Shown piece by piece: positions 57,888 through 64,000 of a stretch of DNA of 64,000 bases. The notes under the pieces were generated by a model. The model did no database searches. It was not told the origin of the DNA and saw only the letters and a list, made by a program, of their open reading frames with translations. The translations under genes and the position numbers were made by a program. The DNA is from JALHUB01 sp963719465 (GTDB lineage: Bacteria; Chloroflexota; Dehalococcoidia; DSTF01; JALHUB01): positions 930,001-994,000 of the forward strand of contig OY970386.1 in the NCBI GenBank assembly GCA_963719465.1. The letters are read 5' to 3'. The number at the start of each line of letters is the position of its first letter. Within the stretch, counting starts at the first letter, position 1.

Positions 57888-59555
57888 ATGGGTCAGATCA
57901 ACGGCGGCGAAGTGCTCGCACGAATGCTCGCGAAGGAAGGGATCAGGCAGGTCTTCGCGCTGCACGGCGGTCACATCGACCCCGTGATTCAGGCGCTGCC
58001 GAAGTTCGGCATCAGCGTCTACGACACGCGCCACGAGGCGGCGGCCGGACACATGGCGGAAGGCTGGGCGCGGCTGACCGGCCAGCCGGGCGTCGTCGCG
58101 GTCACGGCCGGGCCGGGCATCGCCAACGTCGTCACGCCGGTCGCCAACGCCTTCGTCGACGCCGTGCCGATGGTCGTCATCGCCGGCAGGCACGCCCTGC
58201 AGGACGAAGATCGGCTCAGCCTCCAGGAGTTCGACGGCCGCAGGCTGCTGCAGCCCATCACGAAGTGGTCGCGTACGATCCTCGACCCGGCGCGCATCGC
58301 CGAGTACACGGCGATGGCGTTTCGTGAGGCAACGTCGGGCAGGCCGGGGCCGGTGCTCCTCGAAGTACCGATAGACGTGATGTTCGGCAAGGTGGACGAG
58401 GAGGCGGTGTGCGTGCCGGATGTGGCGAAGGCTTCTCCGCCGGCGCCCTCGCCGGAAGCGGTGGAAAACGTCCTTTCGCTGCTGGCGGAGTCGAAGAGAC
58501 CCCTGATCGTCGCCGGCCGCGGCGGCTGGATCGCTGAGGGCGCCGAAACGCTGCGGCGATTCGCCGAAATGACATCGACGCCGGTTCTGGGGCACGGGCC
58601 GTCGCGCGGGGCAGTGCCGGAGGAAGGGCATCCGCTGGGCGCGGGAAGCCTGGGGACGCTGGCGGTGCTTGGCCTTCAGCCGGAAAACGCTCCTGACCTG
58701 GTCATCCTGCTGGGCGCCCGCATCGGGCTGTTCTTCGCCGGCGGCACGTGGCTACCGGCGGACGCCAGGCTCATCCAGATAGACATCGAAGGCGCGGAGA
58801 TAGGGCGCTGCCGCGACATCGAGCTCGGCATCGTGGCCGATTGCGCGGAGGCGCTGCGGTCGCTGGTAAAGGCAGCGGAAGGACGGCAGTTCCCCGATCG
58901 AAGCGCCTGGGCGTCGGCGCTGAAGGGCGCGCAGGGGGCCTGGCGCTTCCTGTACAGGGACGTTCTGGAGCCGGACGCGAAGCCGATGCACCCGCTGCGG
59001 CTGATGCAGGAGATAGACCGCTTCCTGGGCGATGACGACATCCTCGTCGTCGACGGCGGCGAGACGTTCGTCTGGATGCAGATGGCGGCGACGATGAATA
59101 AGCCGCAGCGCTTCATCTCTTACGGCTACCTGGGCTGCCTGGGCATCGGCATTCCCTTCGGCATGGCGGCGAAGATAGCGCATCCGGAGAAGCGCGTGCT
59201 GGTGGTGACGGGCGACGGCTCCGTCGGCCTCAACTTCGCGGAGTTCGACTCGGCGGTGCGGCACAAGCTGCCGATCGTCGTCGTCATCAACAACGACCAG
59301 GCGTGGGGAATGTCGAAGCACGAGCAGGAGTTGCGCGGCACGAAAGTCGTGGCGACGGAGCTAGGGCTGGTGCACTACGAGAAGGCGGCGGAAGGCTTCG
59401 GCGTCTACGGAGAGCTGCTGGACGACCCGACGAAGGTCGGCGAGGCACTGGAACGGGCTTTCGCGGCCGGACGCCCAGCCTGCCTGAACGTGATTGTGGA
59501 CCCGACGCCGCCCTCACCCTGGACGCAGGCATCGGCAGCGACGTTCCAGCTGTAA
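57888..59555 (+). CDS. Thiamine diphosphate-dependent enzyme, acetolactate synthase-like
   Basis: The ATG at 57888 has GGAATAAGGAAG just before it; an ATG at 57867 is in frame but has no site. The 555-residue protein has the three-domain TPP fold. The catalytic Glu is in YDTRHEAAAGHMAEGWARLT (about 45-64). The TPP-binding motif GDGSVGLNFAEFDSAVRH runs to the closing VVVINND (about 442-472). It is close in type to oxalyl-CoA or 2-hydroxyacyl-CoA lyases and to acetolactate synthases. Without a partner small subunit nearby, a lyase or decarboxylase role is more likely. Confidence 0.85.
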   Translation: MGQINGGEVLARMLAKEGIRQVFALHGGHIDPVIQALPKFGISVYDTRHEAAAGHMAEGWARLTGQPGVVAVTAGPGIANVVTPVANAFVDAVPMVVIAGRHALQDEDRLSLQEFDGRRLLQPITKWSRTILDPARIAEYTAMAFREATSGRPGPVLLEVPIDVMFGKVDEEAVCVPDVAKASPPAPSPEAVENVLSLLAESKRPLIVAGRGGWIAEGAETLRRFAEMTSTPVLGHGPSRGAVPEEGHPLGAGSLGTLAVLGLQPENAPDLVILLGARIGLFFAGGTWLPADARLIQIDIEGAEIGRCRDIELGIVADCAEALRSLVKAAEGRQFPDRSAWASALKGAQGAWRFLYRDVLEPDAKPMHPLRLMQEIDRFLGDDDILVVDGGETFVWMQMAATMNKPQRFISYGYLGCLGIGIPFGMAAKIAHPEKRVLVVTGDGSVGLNFAEFDSAVRHKLPIVVVINNDQAWGMSKHEQELRGTKVVATELGLVHYEKAAEGFGVYGELLDDPTKVGEALERAFAAGRPACLNVIVDPTPPSPWTQASAATFQL

Positions 59556-59587
59556 CTGCCCCGAAGAAGCGCCCCTTTGGATGGCGA

Positions 59588-59615
59588 CCGGCGGTTCGGC
59601 AACCCGAACCGCCGG
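59588..59615. repeat. REP-like hairpin repeat, copy 2
   Basis: Perfect 12-bp stem CCGGCGGTTCGG / CCGAACCGCCGG with a CAAC loop, followed by CGGGCAAGGC. The core and loop are the same as at 42345-42370. It lies between the converging TPP-enzyme and DUF4349 genes and may also act as a weak terminator. Confidence 0.7.
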
Positions 59616-59652
59616 CGGGCAAGGCGCCAGCCGCGCCCGGCTAGCAACGGCG

Positions 59653-60585
59653 CTATGTCTCGTGGCGTCGAGACCGCGTCACCACGAACGCTATCCCAAC
59701 CGCAACGACAAGCATGGGCGCCAGCCACCACAGGAAGGCGCTCGTCACCAGCAGACCCGTCGCAATCGCCTTCAGGAACACAAGCGACGAGCTCCAGCCG
59801 GCAGCGGCGGCGCTCAATGGGTCGGGGCCGCCTTTCGACGGCGCGGGCGGCGTCTCGCTGTAGAGGTGGACCTTTATCGTCGCATTCGCCGAAAGGTTGT
59901 CCATGACGTTGATCTGACCCTGGAGCTGCTCGATCTCCGTTCGCACGGGGGCCAGCCGGTCCTGCACCTTCAGGATGTCGTCGATGGTGTTGGCCTTGTT
60001 CAGTAGGTCGAGGTAGCGGTCTTCCACCGCCTGGGCGCTGCGGAGCCTGGCCTGCAGGTCGGTGTACTGGTCGGTAACGTCCTGCGCGTTCGAGGTCTGG
60101 CTATCGACGTGGATGGCCAGGGCGGCGAGCTTCTTCAGCGCGTCCTCGTAGGTCGCGGCAGGAACACGAAGCGTGAGGGTGGCGTCCGGCTTGTCCTGGG
60201 ACGGCGATAGCGACGAGTCGAGCACGAGGCCGCCCTCATCCAGCGCGACTTGCGCCGCGTCCTGATAGGCGCGCGGCACGTCCTCCACCTTCAGCTCCAG
60301 CGAAGCGTTCTGGATGACCTTGCGGTCGGCCGACGACGATGCGGCCGGCACCAGGTCAGTGCCGGCGGACTGCCCGCTCGTTTCCGCGGACTGCTGATTG
60401 GACGCGTCAGGCACCATCGGCGCCAGGCCTTGCAGCGTACCAGCCGCGACCTTCGGGTTGGATTGGCTGAGGTCGCTGGCATCGTTGGTACTTCCGTTGC
60501 CTCCTCCGCAGGCAATTAGCAGAACCGACAAGCCCACGACCACCACCGCCGCCGCCAAGCGCTTCGAGACGATGAGTCGAGCCAT
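59653..60585 (-). CDS. DUF4349 lipoprotein
   Basis: The 310-residue protein has a lipoprotein signal with lipobox LLIAC (Cys near residue 26). The DUF4349 domain follows (about 88-250): KVIQNASLELKVEDVPRAYQ, then ATLTLRVPAATYEDALKKLA, a long coiled coil (DLQARLRSAQAVEDRYLDLL) and ANATIKVHLYSET. A C-terminal membrane helix pair ends it. Function unknown; the family is found on the cell surface. It is in the same minus-strand run as the SIMPL lipoprotein. Confidence 0.88.
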   Translation of the reverse strand: MARLIVSKRLAAAVVVVGLSVLLIACGGGNGSTNDASDLSQSNPKVAAGTLQGLAPMVPDASNQQSAETSGQSAGTDLVPAASSSADRKVIQNASLELKVEDVPRAYQDAAQVALDEGGLVLDSSLSPSQDKPDATLTLRVPAATYEDALKKLAALAIHVDSQTSNAQDVTDQYTDLQARLRSAQAVEDRYLDLLNKANTIDDILKVQDRLAPVRTEIEQLQGQINVMDNLSANATIKVHLYSETPPAPSKGGPDPLSAAAAGWSSSLVFLKAIATGLLVTSAFLWWLAPMLVVAVGIAFVVTRSRRHET

Positions 60586-60634
60586 TGTTAACGCTCCTTT
60601 CCCTGAAGCACCGTCGCGGAACGATCAGCGACGC

Positions 60635-61385
60635 TTATTCGATGGCGAAGACGACCTGCACGGTGATATCGACGTCGAGCTGGCCCGTCTCGATGGGCGT
60701 CGACGGCCCGGCACCGGTAGCGGCGCCGAGGGGTGCCATGGCCGGCACGGGCTGAACGTTCGTACCCTCTGAGATGGATATCGGCGCGCCGAGCTTAACG
60801 CCCGCCGTATCGGCGATGCGCTGGGCGCGGGCCTTCGCGTCGGTCACCGCCTCGCCGCGCGCCTGGTCTTGCAGCGTCTCCGGGTTGTCGATGGTGAAGG
60901 TTATGCCCTGTACCTGGACGATGTCGCCGCCGGCCGCCGTCACGTCGTCGAGCACCTTGCTCGTGTTGTCGAACGTCGCGCACCTTGACGGTCACTGTGT
61001 TGGTCACCCGATAGCCGATCAGCTTCGGCGTTCCGCTCTGCGGGTAGCTGTACTCCGGGGAGATGTCGTACTGGGTCGTCTGGACGTCCTTCTCATCGAC
61101 GCCGTCGTTCTTGATGGCGTTGACGACGTTTTGCATGGTGCTGGCCGCATCGTCGCGCGCGTCCTTGACCGTCGCCTTCACCGTGCTGACGCCGAGGCTC
61201 AACACGGCGGTGTCGGGAACGCCGCTGGCCTTCCCTTCGCCGCTGACGGTGATCCCCTGAGGGGTCGAGCCGCTGTCGGTGGCGGCGAGGCTCACCTTTT
61301 CCGTGCCGCAGGCGCTGCCCAGGGCCGCGAGCAAGCCGAGCCCGAGCAGGCCGACGATTCCGATGTACTTGCTGTTCTTGTTCAT
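60635..61385 (-). pseudogene. SIMPL-domain (DUF541) lipoprotein, frameshifted
   Basis: The ATG at 61385 follows AGAAGGAGAACAGCC and starts a lipoprotein signal (lipobox LGSAC). The first frame holds the N-terminal half of a SIMPL domain (GITVSGEGKASGVPDTAVLS, TTQYDISPEYSYPQSGTPKL, NTVTVKVRD). Near 60974 a one-base insertion shifts it. The remaining half continues in another frame (FDNTSKVLDDVTAAGGDIVQ to the stop at 60635, ending ITVQVVFAIE). Together they would give a full-length protein of about 250 residues. It may be a true mutation or a sequence error. Confidence 0.75.
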
Positions 61386-61407
61386 GGCTGTTCTCCTTCT
61401 GAGATAC

Positions 61408-62517
61408 TTATGAGTGCCGGTTTGTCCGTATCCAACAACGTCGCATCCAAAACGCGGAAATGCCAAGGCCGACGAACAGGCCGCCGCCGATGCCCTCGAG
61501 GAGCCACAGCCACAGGTGCGACGACCCCTCGTTCGTCAGCTGGGTTCCAGCCGTCGTCGGCGGGACGCCCGCGGACCCGCCGCCGCTGGAGGAAGCCGGC
61601 CCATTACCCGCGAACGCTTCTTGCGCCGGCGTCGGCATCCCTTCGGACGGCGTGCCTGCGGCGGCCGCGCCGAGTGGCAGAGCCGGCGTGCCCACCTCCG
61701 GCGGCGTCCCCTCCGCGGGAGGCATCCCCGGCTCCCCGACGGGCGGGGGCGGAGCGAACGGCGTGCCCGCTGCCGGCGGCGTCCCCTCTATGAGAGGCAT
61801 TGCCGGCGTCCCTCCGGGCGGGAGCAAACCAGACGGCGTGCCTGGAGGCTCCGACGTGACGACGGGCGGCGGCAGGAGCCCCGAGGACTCGGCCCCCGGG
61901 CTCGTCGCGGTGCCTGGTGTGGCGGGAGGGACGGCAGTCTCGCCCAGGTTGTCGGCCTGTGTGGCCAGCGGAGTCACGGGGGGGACTACTCCCGCCACAC
62001 CAGGCACCGCCTTCGGCTCGTATTGGGGAGTGCCTTCGGCCTGGAGACTGCCGTTCTCCTCCAGAGGCCCTTCTTTGGGGGCCGCGGCCATCGACTTCTG
62101 TGAGGAAGCGGCGGGGACGGACGCCGGTCCACCTCCCTGCCCGCCGCCGCCCGAGACCACAAGATCGGCGCCGAGGGCCACGACGAGCACCAGCGCGGCA
62201 ACAACCGTCGCGCCGCTAAGGCCGAGGTATGCCCACTTCGCGGCCTTTGCCTGCCTGGCGACCTCCGATTCTCGCCGGCGACGCGCTTCTCCTAGCAGCT
62301 CCGGCGACAGCGCGAACGACCGCGGCGCTTTTGCTTCCGGCAGAGCGTTCAGCGTCGCCACGAGCTGCCGCAGCTCATCGAGCCGCTGGGCGCAGCCGGC
62401 GCAGGATCGAAGGTGCGCTTCAACGCGCGGGCGCTTCGACTCGGGAAGGGCTCCGTCGAGGTAGGCGGACAGATCGCTTTCATCTACCGGATGGCGGCCA
62501 AATGCAAAGAGCCTCAC
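61408..62517 (-). CDS. Zinc-finger anti-sigma factor with long extracellular tail
   Basis: GTG start after GAGGAGAAGACC. The 369-residue protein starts with an anti-sigma zinc finger (LSAYLDGALPESKRPRVEAH, then HLRSCAGC, about 14-42). One membrane helix (about 96-118, LGLSGATVVAALVLVVALGA), a Pro/Gly/Ala/Thr-rich extracellular stretch (about 130-330) and a second helix near the C-terminus (LLEGIGGGLFVGLGISAFW) follow. It pairs with the upstream sigma gene 37 bases away. The long Pro-rich outer part could sense the envelope, which is inferred. Confidence 0.85.
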   Translation of the reverse strand: MRLFAFGRHPVDESDLSAYLDGALPESKRPRVEAHLRSCAGCAQRLDELRQLVATLNALPEAKAPRSFALSPELLGEARRRRESEVARQAKAAKWAYLGLSGATVVAALVLVVALGADLVVSGGGGQGGGPASVPAASSQKSMAAAPKEGPLEENGSLQAEGTPQYEPKAVPGVAGVVPPVTPLATQADNLGETAVPPATPGTATSPGAESSGLLPPPVVTSEPPGTPSGLLPPGGTPAMPLIEGTPPAAGTPFAPPPPVGEPGMPPAEGTPPEVGTPALPLGAAAAGTPSEGMPTPAQEAFAGNGPASSSGGGSAGVPPTTAGTQLTNEGSSHLWLWLLEGIGGGLFVGLGISAFWMRRCWIRTNRHS

Positions 62518-62554
62518 GGTCTTCTCCTCTTCAGGAAGTCGCCGGAAAGCGGCT

Positions 62555-63127
62555 TCAATCAGTAAGACGAAACTGGCTGGGCAAAAGTTCCCGCTTCTGG
62601 AGAAGGCGTTCGCGGAGACGGGCGCGGCCGCGGCTGAGACGCGACTTCACGGTTCCGGGCGAAAGACGGAGGGTCTCCGCTATCTCTTCGTAGCTGAAGC
62701 CCTGCACGTCGCGGAGGACGACGACCGCCCGCTGGTCGAGGGGGAGCGACAGCAGGCCCCACTGGATGTGACGGGCGAGCTCGCCGCGTTCCGCCGCCTC
62801 TTCCGGCGATTCGGACGGGTCGGGCAGGTCGAGGGGCGAATCGTCATCGGACGCATCGTCGAGGGAGAGCTGCGGGTGGCGCGAGCGGCGGCGCAGCTCA
62901 TCGGTGCAGGCGTTGACGGCGATGCGCAGCAACCAGGGGCGGAACGCGTCGCTGCGGCAGTGTTCAACGTTTCTGAAGGCGCCTAGGAACGTCTCCTGCG
63001 TCACGTCTTCTGCGGAGTGCGCCGAGCCGAGCATTCGAAGGCAGACGCTGAAGACGGTATCCTGGTACGCCTCCACGAGGACGTTGAAGGCGGCGGGATC
63101 GCCTTCGCGGCAGCGTCGCAGGAGCAC
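62555..63127 (-). CDS. RNA polymerase sigma factor, ECF type
   Basis: GTG start at 63127; no better codon lies upstream in frame. The 190-residue protein has sigma region 2 (GDPAAFNVLVEAYQDTVFSV, HSAEDVTQETFLGAF, FRPWLLRIAVNACTDELRRR), an acidic spacer, and region 4 (LPLDQRAVVVLRDVQGFSYE, EIAETLRLSPGTVKSRLSRG). The region-4 helix-turn-helix is complete. It precedes the anti-sigma gene in the same operon. Its promoter should lie in 63128-63341, shared with the divergent signal peptidase gene. Confidence 0.9.
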   Translation of the reverse strand: MLLRRCREGDPAAFNVLVEAYQDTVFSVCLRMLGSAHSAEDVTQETFLGAFRNVEHCRSDAFRPWLLRIAVNACTDELRRRSRHPQLSLDDASDDDSPLDLPDPSESPEEAAERGELARHIQWGLLSLPLDQRAVVVLRDVQGFSYEEIAETLRLSPGTVKSRLSRGRARLRERLLQKRELLPSQFRLTD

Positions 63128-63323
63128 GCCTTCAGCGAGGTCGGTGAGAGGGCCCTGGCGGGTCAGGATGCACCTCCGCAGATTCGGATCGTTTCAACAA
63201 GTTTAACAGAATGAGGGTAGACTCTGCCGCCTTCACAGGTTCTAATAGGATGGCCGCCGACTCCGGTCCGGCGTCTTATGGTAACAATTCGGCCGCCGGA
63301 GAGTTTAGGATGTGGAGGCATGC

Positions 63324-63329
63324 TATAAT
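63324..63329 (+). promoter_or_regulatory. -10 element close to the lepB start
   Basis: A perfect TATAAT only 12 bases before the signal peptidase ATG. Transcription would start about six bases before the codon, so the mRNA would have almost no leader. No strong -35 is visible. Confidence 0.5.
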
Positions 63330-63341
63330 CGTGGCAAGGCA

Positions 63342-64000
63342 ATGCTAGGAGAACCTCGCGATAACCTCGTCGAGGAGCCCGAGAAGGCCGACGACAAGAA
63401 GAAAGGGAAGTCTTCTCGACGTTCTTCCGAGGCTTCCTCAAACGACTTCATCTGGTCGACGGAGACGGGCCTGCCGATTGATTACGGCCCCTGGACTGTG
63501 GAGGGGCCCCATCCACCGATTGGAAGGAGGTCTCGATTCTCCGGCGTTGGCAGACTTGTCCGCGATTTCGTCGAGATCGCCATCTTCGCGCTGCTCCTTT
63601 TCATCGGCCTGCGGCTGGTCGTGCAGAACTTCCGCGTCGAAGGGTCGAGCATGGAGGGCACCCTTCACGACGGTCAGCTCATTCTGGTGAACAAGGCGGC
63701 CTACCTGAAGGTGGACTTGGGCTTCCTTGATTTCCTTCCGCTCGTTCATTTCGATGACAGCCCGCATTATCTGTTCGGTGCGCCGCGGCGCGGCGACGTT
63801 ATCGTCTTCCGCTTTCCGGATCAGCCGGACCGCGACTTCATCAAACGCGTCATCGCCGTGCCCGGGGAACAGGTGGAGATCCGCGACGGGCTTGTCTACA
63901 TCAATGGAAGGCCTCTTGACGAAAAATACATACCGGATAAAGACGAGCACGATTTCGGGCCCGAGCTGGTGCCGGACGGCCAGTACTTCGTCATGGGGGA
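63342..64000 (+). CDS. lepB: Signal peptidase I, partial (right edge)
   Basis: The frame opens with a charged N-terminal extension of about 75 residues (MLGEPRDNLVEEPEKADDKK and on). A membrane helix follows (VEIAIFALLLFIGLRLVVQN), then the catalytic Ser motif VEGSSMEGTLHDGQ and the catalytic Lys motif FIKRVIAVPGEQVEI. It ends at the window edge in GQYFVMG, where the conserved GDNR motif should follow. Signal peptidase I removes signal peptides of exported proteins, such as the many secreted proteins in this window. The last part is missing. No Shine-Dalgarno site precedes the ATG, in line with a leaderless transcript. Confidence 0.9.
   Translation, partial: MLGEPRDNLVEEPEKADDKKKGKSSRRSSEASSNDFIWSTETGLPIDYGPWTVEGPHPPIGRRSRFSGVGRLVRDFVEIAIFALLLFIGLRLVVQNFRVEGSSMEGTLHDGQLILVNKAAYLKVDLGFLDFLPLVHFDDSPHYLFGAPRRGDVIVFRFPDQPDRDFIKRVIAVPGEQVEIRDGLVYINGRPLDEKYIPDKDEHDFGPELVPDGQYFVMG

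Overview
The window is high-GC bacterial chromosome. It carries extracellular cohesin-type proteins with long Thr/Pro linkers, an anti-sigma protein resembling the DUF5667 family, several acyl-CoA dehydrogenases, frequent TTG and GTG starts and strong Shine-Dalgarno sites. This mix suggests a Chloroflexota bacterium, probably of the Dehalococcoidia type. That placement is an inference from gene content, not a phylogenetic result. I found no rRNA, tRNA or CRISPR array.

Layout. 0.4-7.7 kb: three co-directional secreted cohesin-domain genes (a six-cohesin scaffold-like protein, a cohesin-dockerin protein, a one-cohesin membrane protein) and a convergent fourth secreted protein. 7.9-14.6 kb: a phage-fibre-like gene with its own promoter, an ECF sigma/anti-sigma pair, DUF72, a lipoprotein, a macro-domain/flavin reductase pair and a secreted protein. 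15.0-20.8 kb: a TetR regulator followed by three acyl-CoA dehydrogenases, an enoyl-CoA hydratase and a small Cys protein, i.e. an acyl-CoA degradation cluster; a palindrome just upstream of tetR recurs as a half-site before the first dehydrogenase. 21-27 kb: HtpX, a HIT/YqeK-like pair, DUF3870, an intact IS481-type element (21-bp perfect inverted repeats, 15-bp target duplication) and two secreted or anchored proteins.

27.3-42.3 kb is a compact capsid gene cluster: holin-like proteins, large terminase, portal, scaffold, major capsid, adaptor, tail hub, spike. It has no integrase, replication genes, recognisable protease or tape measure. It is interrupted between portal and scaffold by about 4.7 kb of cargo (cupin, ImmA/IrrE-HTH plus PIN DUF4411 pair, YggT-like protein, membrane glycosyltransferase). 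Its three + strand promoters share one architecture, GTGACAT-N7-TTGAC(G/T)-N17-TATT(C/A)T. A close match stands 20 kb away before the fibre-like gene at 7.9 kb. This points to a coordinated regulon and is the most interesting signal in the window: a domesticated phage or gene-transfer-agent-like particle system.

42.5-64 kb is mostly housekeeping: dnaN, hydrolases, homocysteine methyltransferase-like and HAD proteins, acetyl-CoA synthetase, another cohesin protein, two MarR regulators, a MacAB-like exporter operon (ATPase frameshifted), a TPP enzyme, DUF4349 and SIMPL lipoproteins (the latter frameshifted), a second ECF sigma/anti-sigma pair, and signal peptidase I running off the right end.
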